Below, piece by piece: positions 22,960 through 34,035 of a stretch of 64,000 bases of DNA; within the stretch, counting starts at the first letter, position 1, and every line of letters begins with the position of its first letter. Source of the DNA: Ascochyta rabiei (Eukaryota; Ascomycota; Dothideomycetes; Pleosporales; Didymellaceae). The notes under the pieces were generated by a model. It did not search any database and was not told where the DNA came from. It saw only the letters and a program-made list of their open reading frames with translations. The stretch lies in NCBI RefSeq assembly GCF_004011695.2, contig NC_082414.1:186001-250000 (forward strand), written 5' to 3'. A program made the translations under genes and the position numbers.

Positions 22960-23720
22960 GGGTCAGCGCGTACACAATTGGATCTAGTGTTCGATTCGCC
23001 TGGTCGAAGCACTTGAAATGACGAAAGCATTCACAGACGTCGACGAAACCATATCAGGTACTGTACCTCGAGATCCTATCTACACAAAGTTGTGGGCAAA
23101 GCAGAAAGCGCTCACAATAGAGATACTTCCAGGAGAACTTTCGTTCATTGTCCAGCTACGACGTGGCGTCCACCAAGGCTTGTTTCCTTTTTGAGAAGGT
23201 CTCTCTTATTGGAGACGTCCAGATCACACTCCGACCCGATGTGGGCATGGGCGGCGCGACACATGCTACAGACGACTACAATGAGCTGGAAAATGTTATC
23301 TTGGGTGCCGTGACACCTGAACAGTGGGAGAAGGCGGTGCTCAGATGGGTAGCGGCACGGCGGAAATTTGGAATGGCGAAAATCGTTTATGCATTGTGCA
23401 CGAAGTTGTCTGTACTCTGGGCCGTACTTTGCTGGCTTGGTCTACTCCTCGATCAAAATCTTGGCGTGTTCTGAATGATCGGCTAGAACAGCTTTCGTGA
23501 ATGGATACAGCCGTTTGAGAATGACAAACAAATTTATGGTTTGACTCAAAAGTTCATTTTTGGTTTTTGGATGGTGTGTTCACGTAGCCGCAACAAGCGC
23601 TAGTATGACTGTGAGTAGGGAGTACCGTATCTAGCCTTGCCATTACCTGGGATCACTACAATGCAATCCGGTGGAGCCGTGAGTGTCCCTTCAGTTCGAG
23701 TGAGCAGCCGGGAACTGTCA
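22960..23720 (+). pseudogene. FAD-dependent monooxygenase, C-terminal remnant
   Basis: Pieces in different frames resemble the C-terminal half of an aromatic-ring or polyketide-type FAD monooxygenase: VPRDPIYTKLWAKQKALTI, then KVSLIGDVQITLRPDVGMGGATHATDDYNELENVI (the GD-x6-P FAD motif region, degraded), then REWIQPFENDKQIYGLTQKFIFGFW and CLGNTGITTMQSGGAV-like text near the end. Frameshifts and stops separate the pieces, and the N-terminal GxGxxG domain is absent. It lies between the NAT and acyltransferase pseudogenes on the same strand. Confidence 0.6.
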
Positions 23721-23776
23721 CGACAATGATGATGATCGATGAGCAAATCTTCTCTTTCTAAGTTGCTTTGGTTCCT

Positions 23777-24173
23777 TCACGCAAAGTCTTTGGGGAAGCA
23801 CTTGGTTTTTGGCCACAACGTGGTGTCGTGAGTGGCCGCATGGGCCTCGAGCTGTGGAACATTTGTGGATACCAGTTCCTTGCGGCAATTCTGGCACTAC
23901 AAATGTCAGCCGCGCGATCTCATTCCCAGTCTCGACTCGTCAAAGAGTATAGATCATGAGGACGGGGAGGGATCATAGGATCGTACAATTGACGTTGGCT
24001 TTGGAGCCTTAACTGGAAGGCCGTTTGCCTTCACCGGAGCGCGGGTGCCAGCCTTTTCGGCTGCCTTGTGCTCGCGCTGGACCTATAAGTTTGGCGGTAA
24101 GCTGCGGTTACCCCAAATCTGCGCAGTAGCATAAGGGGGTGCAACATACTCTGGCTTTCTTGGAGATAGGCAT
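23777..24173 (-). CDS. Small C2H2-type zinc-finger protein (zf-met2/At2g23090-like)
   Basis: A 79-residue protein built from three short exons, 24173-24150, 24082-23987 and 23896-23777, all phase 0 with consensus splice sites. The basic N-terminus (MPISKKARVQREHKAAEKAG) and GTRAPVKANGLPVKAPKPTS segment lead to a C-X2-C-X14-H-X3-H finger (CQNCRKEL...LEAHAATH), then WPKTKCFP near the end. This is the layout of the small, widely conserved zf-met2/4F5-like proteins; their molecular role is not well defined. It is intact while the plus-strand genes on both sides are pseudogenes. No single frame covers it. Confidence 0.75.
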
Positions 24174-24774
24174 GCTTGCGAAGTGGAAGCGAAGTGCTGA
24201 AGGAGGTGACGGCGGTGTTGTGCTGAGAAGATTTTCCGAAACAGAATCTAACGACAGCCGTTTAGCAGACCAATCAGAAGACACCCTGAAGAGTTAGCGC
24301 TGATAAGCTTGCGCCAGATCACATCGTAACGTCGTATCACGAACACCTAGACGATAAATGCCTCAACCCGGAACATCAGCATGACATCTGAGGAAATTTT
24401 GCAGGACTTTGGTTCTCTCAAGTCATGACACTAAAGGCTTTACAAAACTCGCACGCCCTAGAGTACGATGACTTAATAACCACATACCTCAGCCAGGCAG
24501 CGCCGCGCGGAATTATCGAGATGGTGGTGCCGGCTAAACCATTTTCGTAGTAAGTGCATGTCAGGCCGCCAATGCTACGGCGCTTGCTGCGGCCTGGTAA
24601 GTCGAGTGTAAGCATGCGACATGTCCAGGCTCGAAGGCAAGATTACTACGACATCGCAAATCACCCGTTATACCTGCTAGGTGAAGCACCTCGATAAAGC
24701 AGCCATCTAAAACAGTCATTCATAGTTCTCGGGTATGCCATCCTCGAAATCAGATCTTTCCACAATACAGGACG
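24174..24774. other. Intergenic region, no gene seen
   Basis: Promoter side of the small zinc-finger gene and upstream flank of the acyltransferase pseudogene. A minus-strand frame at 24418-24615 has no recognisable domain. Confidence 0.35.
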
Positions 24775-26400
24775 CTGCCAACTATTAGACTGGAGATCAG
24801 GTGTTGCCTCTGCGCTTCTGGGACTCAAACGATGTGTTCTTGAAGTCAGCTCTTGACTTCACCTTCCGTTTTGATGACGTTTTAGACCCTAAGAAGCTTC
24901 GCTCTGCACTGGAGCGATTGCTCCAGGTCGGTGATTGGCACCAAATGGGAGCACGTTAATTACAAGAAGAACGTCAGTTCAACCCACATTCATATTAATA
25001 GCATGTCGTAGACTCCGACGAGCTGACCACCCTCACAGGCCAAAGGAAAGGTAGAACTCCGTATACCGCAACAATACGATGAGAGTCGAACCGGCTTTGT
25101 ATGGTCCCACGATGATCGTCAGCAAAGCATAGACGAGATTGAGTTAGCTGGTCAAATGCCACGGTTGGTCAAAGCCTCGCGCCCTACAATTCACGATGAT
25201 CCCATTTTCTTTAAGGCTCTGGTAACACGCCCAGAGCGTCCTACAGAAATGGTGGATTGGACAGAGAAAGACCATCTTGCTCTTTCAGTTCATGTTGTCT
25301 CTTTGACCAACGCGACTCTGGGTGCGTGCAGCTTGATGCTTTCGAACACGGTACGGGCACTGACGTGAGAACAGTTAACCTGAGCTGGCCGCATGTGTTT
25401 TTGGATGCTTTGGGTCGACAACGTCTACTCCAGGCTTGGCTGGCGGTACTGGATGGTAGGGAAGACGCGCCGATATTTGTGCCTTATAAGGACGATCCAA
25501 TCGTTGCCAATGCCGAAGGCGCGAACCCATCCAACTACGTACATTTTGCTTCCGCGCTGACAGGTATCTGGTTCATCCTGTTCGTCATCATCTTCTTCTT
25601 TAAGATGGAGACCGGTCATATTATTTGTTTTCCAGGGTTGTGTGTAGATCAGCTCAAAACACAAATCAGCTCAGAGCACAAGCTATGGAGGATCTGATTG
25701 CCAAAGGAGAGCGGAAGCAAAACGTCTTCCTTAGCAACGGCGACGTTTCTCCTTGCATTCTGGTGTAAGACAACATTGGCTGCGCAGCACTCGCGTCCGA
25801 GTCGACCTGTTCACATCATCACTGCGATGAATCGTCGTGGCGTATCAGAAGATTTACTGACCACGGGTAAAATAGCATACACTGGTAATGCTGTTATTGG
25901 TGCGCTCACCCTGAAAACGGTTGCGGAAATCGAAGCCATGTCGGTGGGCGAATTGGTGTCGTGCGTGAGGGAGGATTTGAAGAAGCAGAGAGAAGTCCAG
26001 CAAGTGAAATCAATGGTCGCTTGGTCCCTTGACCGGGTTAAAAAAAGGACTTCAATATCCCATGGTCGGTTTTTGGAACCAGATCATGTTTTCGTAGTCA
26101 AACTGGAATCGGGCAAAATTCTACGACGTCAACTTTTCTTCTGCTGTGGTAAAATCCAGGGTGGATGACGAGGACAGGATGTCGAAGCTTGGAAGATCAA
26201 TTTTCATCATGAACTGCGGCCATGGTGATGGTATTAGCATAAGGAACGGCGGTCGTTTGATCGGGAAAGATGCGAATGGAGATTGGTGGGTCAACTGGTC
26301 CATGTGAGCGGAGGCGTGGTCCGAAGTTGAGAAAGCGCTTGGGATGTGATCGAGGCTGAATAGAGGTTGGCATTGACTCCAACTACAAGGCGCACCGCTG
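24775..26400 (+). pseudogene. HxxxD-type acyltransferase, heavily broken
   Basis: The remnant reads collinearly with fungal transferase-family (BAHD-like, trichothecene acetyltransferase-like) proteins: VLPLRFWDSNDVFLKSALDFTFRF (24801 on), LRIPQQYDESRTGFVWSHDD, FFKALVTRPERPTEMVDW, LSWPHVFLDALGRQ with the catalytic HxxxD, then AYTGNAVIGALTL and finally GRSFD/WWVNWSM-like text. In-frame stops (for example after WHQMGAR near 24958) and frameshifts near 25370 and 25745 break it into at least four frames. The conserved C-terminal DFGWG-like motif is not found. The order of blocks shows that it was once one full-length gene of about 480 residues. Confidence 0.7.
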
Positions 26401-26620
26401 GGTCATGTGGATCGAAATGGACAGTCTACCTTAATTTCCTGTCCTACCTATGGCCAAAATTTTGATGATTGTGAGGTCTGGCATGCCGTTGTTGACTTCG
26501 ACTTGAATAATTGGCGATTAACGTCTGCGCAAGAGTGGTCAGACGTGAGTCATAGAGGATTGTAATTAGGGTATCTAGTTGTCGTAACGGTGGTACAATA
26601 CATGTGGTCGAAGGTCTGAG
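26401..26620. other. Short spacer
   Basis: Between the acyltransferase pseudogene and the 3' end of the membrane-protein gene. Nothing recognised. Confidence 0.3.
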
Positions 26621-27727
26621 TTACCGCCAGGACGGATTGGCGTACTTTCCGTATCCAACATCCGATGAAACTGACGATGCACTCCCTCTTTCTATCTCCT
26701 GCGTATCGTGAGCTGCCGCTTCTGGTAGGATTTCTGTTTTGCTCTCGGCTAAGCTCGCGTCACTTCTCCGGCGGCTATGACTCTGGATCTTCACTTCGGT
26801 GGTCTTGACGACTGTGGCAGGAAGTGCAGTGTTATTACCTTTACCCCCTCCAACGTGTACCTCCCATTCACCGGTTTGGTCTGCGCCTCGCGCTACCGAC
26901 CGTTGAAGGGTTGTGCCGTTACTTTTCATGGTGCCCAGCGCCAGGCCTCCAGATCGAGCTGCATTGCTGTAGGAGCGGGAGTCGCCACTTCTGGCGCTTC
27001 TGGTCAACTCGACCAGGCGATTGAGGATGCTGAATTCGAGCTTGAGCTTGACGCTGTAGACAAGGGGTTTCCAGGAGGTCTGAACCTCGAAAAGGTTCGC
27101 GAATTCAAGGCCGACTATGCTGAAGTCGAGCAGCATTACTAGGATGTTGACATAAATCAGGTGGTGGAGCAGACCTTTCGTACCATTGTTGCCAATAGTC
27201 CGCTCGAGTTTGAGGAGGTTGACAGTCTGGTAGACATAGAGGCCAGAGATTATCAGTTCTTGAACCACGAAGACAGTCAATTGGATTTTCTCGTAGACCG
27301 GATAGATGTGCTCAAATGGCTTGGGATTGTTTGAGTTGGTACCGTAGACCACGACGATGATGGGTATATGGAGCCATATGGCATTGGTGATGATCATGAC
27401 CAAAACGGCCCGCAGCCGCTTTCGGTTGTGCATCACGATATGCAGTCGAGAGTATAGAACGACTGATTGGCCAGTGATCATGGAGCACCATCCTATCAAA
27501 ATGAATGTTGCGTAGAGGTTTCCCTCCGTAGTGATTTCGAGATGTAGGAGGAGGTATCCGATGGCGTTGAAGAGGACGCCCCATGTTGAGATCGTGAAGC
27601 TCCAGAAGTAGAGACCGCTTCGCCGTTTGAAAGTGGTAAAGATTTGGACGTTGAGCTCGAGGAAGTTGTAGATCGCAACACTGAGGAATACGACCACTAC
27701 GACTTTCAACACAGTCAGGTCAGCCAT
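26621..27727 (-). CDS. Seven-TM integral membrane protein, DUF7703-like
   Basis: One exon, 368 residues from the ATG at 27727 (MADLTVLKVVVVVF); an upstream in-frame TTG is not used. About six to seven hydrophobic helices fill residues 5-235: VVVVVFLSVAIYNF, YFWSFTISTWGVLFNAIGYLLL, FILIGWCSMITGQSVVLYSRL, AVLVMIITNAIWLHIPIIVVV, QLTVFVVQELIISGLYVY and YVNILVMLLDFSIVGLEF. A polar Ser-rich tail of about 110 residues follows. This matches fungal integral membrane proteins of the DUF7703 group (loosely rhodopsin-like); function unknown. Confidence 0.8.
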   Translation of the reverse strand: MADLTVLKVVVVVFLSVAIYNFLELNVQIFTTFKRRSGLYFWSFTISTWGVLFNAIGYLLLHLEITTEGNLYATFILIGWCSMITGQSVVLYSRLHIVMHNRKRLRAVLVMIITNAIWLHIPIIVVVYGTNSNNPKPFEHIYPVYEKIQLTVFVVQELIISGLYVYQTVNLLKLERTIGNNGTKGLLHHLIYVNILVMLLDFSIVGLEFANLFEVQTSWKPLVYSVKLKLEFSILNRLVELTRSARSGDSRSYSNAARSGGLALGTMKSNGTTLQRSVARGADQTGEWEVHVGGGKGNNTALPATVVKTTEVKIQSHSRRRSDASLAESKTEILPEAAAHDTQEIERGSASSVSSDVGYGKYANPSWR

Positions 27728-29135
27728 GGTTGTACAAAGGTATGCCAAAAGGCAGACAAGCAGTAGAGGGAGTGAGAGACAGCCCTGGGAGACCCCACAT
27801 CATGTCTGTAGCCTATCTTTGAGCAGCGCGAGCAGAGTACACGACCTAAGCTTCTGGAAAGGGGGCTGAGATCGGTCCGTTACCCTGCAGTCTAATGCTG
27901 TGCAACCCACTGTGTACACGCAACTCTTCGGCAGCTTAGCGGGCATATCTTGTCAAGTCGAGTTTCGAGAGACAGCATCAGTGGGTATTGGCCAATACAT
28001 CAGCATCTTGATAGTGTGTCCTGGGTACATCCTGGAACTGTGCCTGGCACTCATGCAAGTCGGCAGTGATCCCGACAATTAGTTGCGAGTCGAGTCGTCA
28101 TTCAGAGGTCCTGCATCCAATCTTGTGCGATGCGACCTAACCCATGGCTGTCATATCATGTCAATTTATGTCGCGGGTCTTTGGTGAGGCTTTGCACGGT
28201 GATAATGTCGGCGCGACCTGAAATGTCGACAGATTGCTGGAACGCCTCATGTCACGCTGGGTGAGCGTGTTTGAAATTCTCTTGGGCTGCTTGAATTGAC
28301 GCAAACATGGCTCAGACGCCTTTCAGCCCATGGCGCGGGGCGACTGTAGTGCCAAGAGGCAGATCCAAGGGCCCGGACTGCTCGCGGCTGCGCCAAAATG
28401 GCACAGTCTCTCGGCGCGATGATGTTTCCGGCGTCAAAAACAAGGTGGTGTTGTTGCATGACTAGGACCATTCTTGGTCCTCAGGCGGGCCACTAAGGAG
28501 CCCGGAAGACTGGGGTGCAGATTGCGGATTTCCCGTGGGGTTTACTAGTGCATCCAACGATCTTGGCACGTGCTTGGAAAAGCACAGCCCCGGCAACGTC
28601 GGTCCTTCTCCTTGTCGCTGAAGCAATCACACACGCCAACGGGATGAGACAATCCCTTGTCGATATGTACTGTGGTAGGTACTCAAGCATGAGCACCCCT
28701 TACACAGCTCGAAGCTTCAGCCTTGCGTTTTCAGAATGTAGAACCCATGTTCTTGCGCCAAGACCAAGCAACTCGAATTAGCGTTCTTGAGATTCCCATC
28801 AGTATTGGAACATCTCCGCATCCCGCACAGAGCCTCCGCATCCCGCACAGAGCCTTCGCGTCCCTTCCGCCGCGCACGAACGGCGCTGGGTCTAGCTCTG
28901 CCAAAATCGAAGCCAAATCCGAGCCTTAAGCCTTAGGTCAAATCTAGCCGCAAGCCTCGTCGAAAATGACGCGAGACTATCACATGGGTTTGGCTGCAAG
29001 TAATCTTAGAAGTTGTATATATCCTCGATATCCATCTGCGAACTCTATTCGCAAGTGCCCAGCTGTGTGTGGCCTGCTCGTCTTCGGCCCGTTGGAGAAG
29101 TTTCAGGTTGACCTCGATTGCTTTTTCGTGTCAAA
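27728..29135. other. Intergenic region, no gene seen
   Basis: About 1.4 kb between divergent genes. It holds a 19-bp tandem duplication (CTCCGCATCCCGCACAGAG twice, 28814-28851). The overlapping open frames at 28.2-28.9 kb on both strands have no recognised domain. Confidence 0.4.
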
Positions 29136-30499
29136 ATGCCGTCCACAAGTGCTTTTTTCGCTGTCAGCGTAGCTGTCGGTTGTGCCTTGGCACGAAATGT
29201 ACCTGCAGCTGCCCAGGTCGTGGATCAGAGGGTCTTCAACGTTTTGGCATCCGTGCCGCCTCCCGCGATTGCGAACGACTCCACTGTATGTTACCTCCGC
29301 CCCCATTAAAATCAATTCCCCACGTTTCCGGATGGTCTGACTAGTCCCCAGTTGTTCATCTGGTCTGGTGTTACTGCAGAGTCTTTGCTGGCTAAGCCGT
29401 TTCACATCTACGATGAAGAATTTTACGATGTCATCGGATCCAACCCTTCCTTGACCCAAATTGCTTCCTCTGAGTCCGATCCTATCTTCCACGAGGCTGT
29501 CACATGGTAGGTTCATCAACCTACAGCATGGTTCATGAAAGCCTAATAGATTACCCAGGCATGCTGCCCGCGATGAAGTATTCTTCGTTCAAAATGCCGG
29601 TGCTCCTGCCGCCGGCACTGGGCTGAACAAGTCTTCTATTATCCAGAAGATTTCTCTTGCCGACGCAGAGAAAGTTCGCAACGGAACTCTCAAGGCTGTG
29701 CCCGTGACTATCGTCAACACGACCAATCCTCAGGTCATAAACCCCAATGGTGGCACTAACTACAAGGGTAACATCATCTTCGCTGGTGAAGGTCAGGGTA
29801 GCAACATCCCTTCAGCGTTGTATTTGATGAACCCAGAGGCGCCATACAACACCAGCAGTGAGTACCACAAAAGCCAGTGTCAAGTCTATGTTAACGAAGG
29901 TAGCCCTCATCAACAACTACTTTGGCCGTCAGTTCAACTCGTTGAATGACCTAACCGTCAGCTCCAAGAATGGCGATCTCTATTTCACCGACACACTCTA
30001 TGGTTTCCTCCAGGATTTCCGTCCTGTGCCTGGTCTGCGAAATCAAGTCTACCGCTACAACTTCAAGACTGGCGCCATTACTGTCGTTGCTGACGACTTC
30101 ACCCTGCCTAACGGCATTACCATCTCACCGGATGGCAACAAGGCTTATGTGACTGACACTGGTATCGCCCTTGGCTTTTACGGTCGCAACCTCTCCTCTC
30201 CAGCCTCAATCTACTCGTTCGATGTTGCCAATGACGGAACATTCCAGAACCGCAAGACCTTTGCCTATATGCCCTCATACATTCCTGACGGTGTGCACAC
30301 TGACTCCAAGGGCCGTGTTTACGCTGGCGCTGGTGATGGCGTCTGGGTGTACAACACCTCTGGCAAGCTCATTGGCAAAATCTATACCGGAACTACTGCT
30401 GCCAACTTCCAGTTCGCTGGAAAGGGACGCATCGTGATTACTGGTCAGACCAAGCTGTTCTATGCCACTGTTGCTGCCTCTGGCGCCCCGATCCAGTAA
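29136..30499 (+). CDS. SMP-30/gluconolactonase-family lactonohydrolase, secreted
   Basis: A six-bladed beta-propeller hydrolase of the SMP-30/gluconolactonase (lactonohydrolase) family that opens lactone rings, predicted extracellular. Exons: 29136-29285, 29352-29506, 29559-29857 and 29904-30499, in phase, 399 residues. A signal peptide covers residues 1-19 (MPSTSAFFAVSVAVGCALA). The core motifs are GRQFNSLNDLTVSSKNGDLYFTD (metal-binding Asn/Asp), LPNGITISPDGNKAYVTDTG and IPDGVHTDSKGRVYAGAGDGVWVYN. The third intron is only 46 nt; accepting it yields NTSTLINNYFGRQFNSLND, which fits the family, whereas reading through shifts frame. Confidence 0.9.
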
Positions 30500-30903
30500 A
30501 TGGTAGGCATTTGAACACCTCACGATCATGGATGATACGTGAACGTACATAAGCCTCGCAGTGTGGAGATCAATGAAAAACTCAGCTCAATGGTCGTGAT
30601 CAAACGCCATCGAAAGCCACGTCCTCTACCGAATGATAGCACAGGTGTACAGCCTTTTGTCTTAAGATAGACGCATGTAAAAGTTCTAAGCTGACGAGTG
30701 CTTTGCTGACCTGATTTCTTCCACCGAGCTCTCGTACATTTGGCGAACGTTGTTTTCTCTGAAAAGCATTGTTCAACGACAAGGAGCAAACGCGCCCTTT
30801 ATGAGGTCTACAGCATCTGCCCACAATGCAACACAACAGGTGCTCAAGCAAGACATATCCCACCACTATTTGAAGTGTTTTGCAAGTGTCTTCAACCATA
30901 CGC
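30500..30903. other. Intergenic region, no gene seen
   Basis: 3' flank of the lactonohydrolase gene. Frames on both strands here are short and mutually overlapping. Confidence 0.35.
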
Positions 30904-31374
30904 ATGCGCTTCATACGCCTAAAACGCTTCACATTCTGGCACTATCTCCGCCCGCAATCTTACACTGCAGCAAACCGGAAACGCATGGCCGAAGAAAAGG
31001 CAACATACTTAGATCATCTCGAGCGGTGGCTGAACTACGAAGATGCGCTTGACTCTCCTCCGCTCGCCGACGGGATGAATACCGAAAAGGTCGCCCAACC
31101 CGTGGTGCACAAACGAGTGGATTCATTTATAGCCTCGGATCACCCGGGAGCTGCTCTTGAAGCTGCAGAGGAGGATGCGCGGGATGTAGCGGCCAAATTA
31201 AAGCGAACAGCTGATAACGACAATGTCACGCGATTAGATGTGCAATTCCCACTTCCATCGTGTGCACGGGATGAAGCTGACCAGGGTTGGGCGGATGACC
31301 GAGCGTTGCGTGAAATGAAAGCGGCGCAAGCCTGTTCTGTCGTGCAGAAGGTGAAAAACGTTCTGGGTCTATAG
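30904..31374 (+). CDS. Hypothetical protein, 156 aa
   Basis: A single open frame with ATG at 30904 (MRFIRLKRFTFWHYL) or, alternatively, at 30985 (MAEEKATYLDHLERWLNYEDAL). It is polar and acidic-basic mixed, with predicted helical character in the middle (AALEAAEEDARDVAAKLKR) and no signal peptide, membrane segment or known domain. Codon use looks coding-like but I recognise no family, so it may be a lineage-specific gene. Confidence 0.4.
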   Translation: MRFIRLKRFTFWHYLRPQSYTAANRKRMAEEKATYLDHLERWLNYEDALDSPPLADGMNTEKVAQPVVHKRVDSFIASDHPGAALEAAEEDARDVAAKLKRTADNDNVTRLDVQFPLPSCARDEADQGWADDRALREMKAAQACSVVQKVKNVLGL

Positions 31375-31806
31375 AGGATCCTGAAGTGAGTAAAGACGAA
31401 CGATAATGAATTGCTCGACATTGAGCTTGATTGCTTGGCCTACTTTGACTGTTAAGATGTACAGACACACTGCCTGTCGGCCTTGAATAAAGACATATAT
31501 TCAATGCTATACCTAGTCTACCTCTTCCCACCAGCCAATCGTTGTTAACGTACTAATCAGCATGAATCGGTAAACCTGGCGATTACTCATCTGTAGGCAG
31601 GCATATAGAGTGACACGACCTGATCCAGGCTCTCAGGGGTGCACTGCGGGGCCTCAGCGCTGCGGTCAGGCAACCAAGATCAGAATTCTCCCACGCATGT
31701 ATAGACACAACTTTGACAAACAGCCGACGTCGGTACACATCTTGATCGTCAAAACATATCTTTCCAGCTCTGCGCCCATTGCACCCAGACCCTCTCTACG
31801 CTTATC
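31375..31806. other. Intergenic region, no gene seen
   Basis: Flank between the hypothetical gene and the HET pseudogene. Nothing recognised. Confidence 0.35.
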
Positions 31807-33382
31807 ATGACGGAAGATCGTGTTGTCTGCGAGAGTGCGCCAACTTACCCAGAAAGATGCCGTCTTTGCGCAACATTTTGCGCTTCTCACCCACCCGATA
31901 GTGGCAGCTCAAGCGAACCGGCCGATAAAAAGTACTTTGTCGATATGTATGCGTCGCTCGATAGCTTCGACATGGGTATTGAGTACCGCTGGAAAGATGG
32001 CAGCACTACATCCTGAGAGACATTCTTCGAGTACTTGTCGAACGATTGCCCAAAACTTACAGGCAAGCTGTAGAGGTCTATCGTCAGCTGGATGTGGCCT
32101 ACCTCTGGATCGACTCCCTGTGCATATTCCAGGACAAAGACGACTTGGCAGGCTGGCATGCGCAGTCGGCGTGGATGGGAAACATCTACTCTTCTGCTCT
32201 TTGCAACATTGCGGCGAAACTGATAAGAATGGTGAGGTGGGTTTACAATTTGTTTGAAGTCCACTGGCGACCGTGTCTGTTTCCGTTGAGGTCACTGGGC
32301 AATAGTAAATTCTAGACGACCTGGACGACCTCGAAAATCTAGATGATGCGATCATATATCTGGTCTGTCCAAGCAAGCAGCTCCACTCGAACGTCGTCGA
32401 AGGTCCCCTGAACCTGCGAGCATGGGTGGTCCAGGAGCTTTTCTTGTCTAGTCGCATCATGCACTTCACATCTGCTGGTGTGTTCTGGGAATGCATGACG
32501 GATCTGTGTAGCGACTATTACCCTGTTCGCCTACCGAAAGCCGATGATATCATTGGAGTAGATTACTTTTGACTGAGGAAACTACTCACGGACCATACGG
32601 CCACGAACCCATCCTTGGTCAGCGGAGGCGCACATGGAATGCTGATTTCTACCGCTCCTGGGCAAGTTTGCTGGAGAACTATACACTGTGCAAATCGTCC
32701 TTCAAAACCGATAGACTTGTAGCTCACAATGGTATCATGGAGTGTGTAGCTCAATTCACCAGCGACGAACTAGTATGCGACTTGTGGAAGCAATGCTTCA
32801 TCCAGCAGTGACTGGTGTGTCGAATCCCGTGCTAATCACTGCCACACTAATTTGCTAGCCCCAGCTTAGAGTTGGGCAAACCAAACGACGGAAGTCCAGC
32901 ATACGAATCATCTCATGTGCATGCAAAGTCGCGCGCTAGCTGTTATCGCCAAGCTGACTGTGGAGAAGCTTGCCTCCGGACAGGTCTCACAAGCATCCCT
33001 AGTTTTGAGTGGGAAGTCGGTGCATGCTTAGCTATCTTTCACAGCTAAATGCACCAGGTTTGGGTATGCTTCGATCACTTTCAACCCTTCTGAAGAGAGA
33101 CACGAAGTTCTTCGTCGCATCGTGATGAACAAACTTGTCGAAAGGCCCTCACAGGTGCTCATACCGTGTATTGCTATTTACGAAGATAGTTGCTTCGAGG
33201 GTCTGCAGTATTATTCTGATATCAACCAGTCCAGGGATGCATTGGGCGTGCCTATCCCACAAGAAAACTCATCTCAGCCGGAACCTTACCGACGCGTTGG
33301 TATCATGTACCTGAAGCCGGATAGTTGTGGAATCTGCCAGTTGTATGAAACCCATGAGGAACATAGCGTCACTCTCCTATAG
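31807..33382 (+). pseudogene. HET-domain protein, frameshifted
   Basis: Homology to fungal heterokaryon-incompatibility (HET) proteins spreads over several frames: RLPKTYRQAVEVYRQL then YLWIDSLCIFQDKDDLAGWHAQSAWMGNIYSSALCNIAA (the core HET motif), then after a frame change and a TGA, SPLATVSVSVEV, then LNLRAWVVQELFLSSRIMHF and GVFWECMTDLC, a TGA near 32571, then RSWASLLENYTLC and DRLVAHNGIMECVAQFT in a new frame, and a last open stretch at 33122-33382. Multiple stops and frameshifts without splice signals make this a pseudogene. Intact members act in non-self recognition and cell death on hyphal fusion. Confidence 0.8.
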
Positions 33383-34035
33383 CGCTGTAGCTCTCGCCGC
33401 AGTCTCAATCAGGAAGCAACACTTTCCATCACACTGTATACGAATAATGTGATCACTTGCACGGTCATTTAATGACGGTAAGCACCACACCGAAACGAAA
33501 AGCGGCAACAAATTAGAGCACATATCTGTAGCAGCGCAGCTGATACTAAGAGGATATTCATTATTTTCAGCTTAGAACGTGTGCGTACCAATTATAGACG
33601 TACGCGAATCTACAACAACCATTTATTGCCGCAGACAGAGAAGGAAGGTAGGTAGATAGACAGGTAAGTTGCTAGCTCTCTTTGATTATCACATTTGCTT
33701 CAAATTCTGGCCCATGACCTGCTGCGTTCCCCACACAGCTACAGCTAGCTAGTCGAACCCCCTCATTGTCTCCAACGTATATTTGAATTGAAACAGTGCA
33801 AATCTAGGTTGAGTGCATATACTTCAGCACGCACCCATAACGAACGGCTCACGCACCCATAACGAACGGCTCACGAACGGCACACCAACGGCACACCAAC
33901 GCCTCCACGCTGCAGAACCACATCCCAGCAGCAGTACAAGCAACACTCGCAGTCTCGAAAGCATTTACAACCAAAAATGCAGTAACGCAACATCGGATGG
34001 GTATATAATCTATCTCCCCTACATACAACGACCAT
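33383..34035. other. Intergenic region with tandem repeats
   Basis: No gene is seen. It contains the tandem array listed at 33829-33902 and the 3' UTR of the minus-strand GPI-type gene. Confidence 0.4.
33829..33902 (+). repeat. Short tandem repeats (22 bp and 12 bp units)
   Basis: Two copies of ACGCACCCATAACGAACGGC-TC are followed by shorter copies built on ACGGCACACCA. Slippage-type minisatellite; no function inferred. Confidence 0.7.

Noticed and set aside
22649..22975. Minus-strand hydrophobic frame as a membrane protein
   Set aside because: It is antisense to the end of the NAT pseudogene, without start context or conserved motifs.
25612..25619. Another GACCGGTC palindrome
   Set aside because: It lies alone inside the acyltransferase pseudogene, without the partner motif and not upstream of a gene.
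28814..28851. 19-bp tandem duplication as a regulatory array
   Set aside because: Only two copies and far from any recognised promoter; best explained as a slippage event.
31807..33382. HET gene with introns instead of a pseudogene
   Set aside because: I tried GT..AG pairs at the frame changes; several changes (for example near 32571) lack any usable donor and acceptor, and stops interrupt conserved text.
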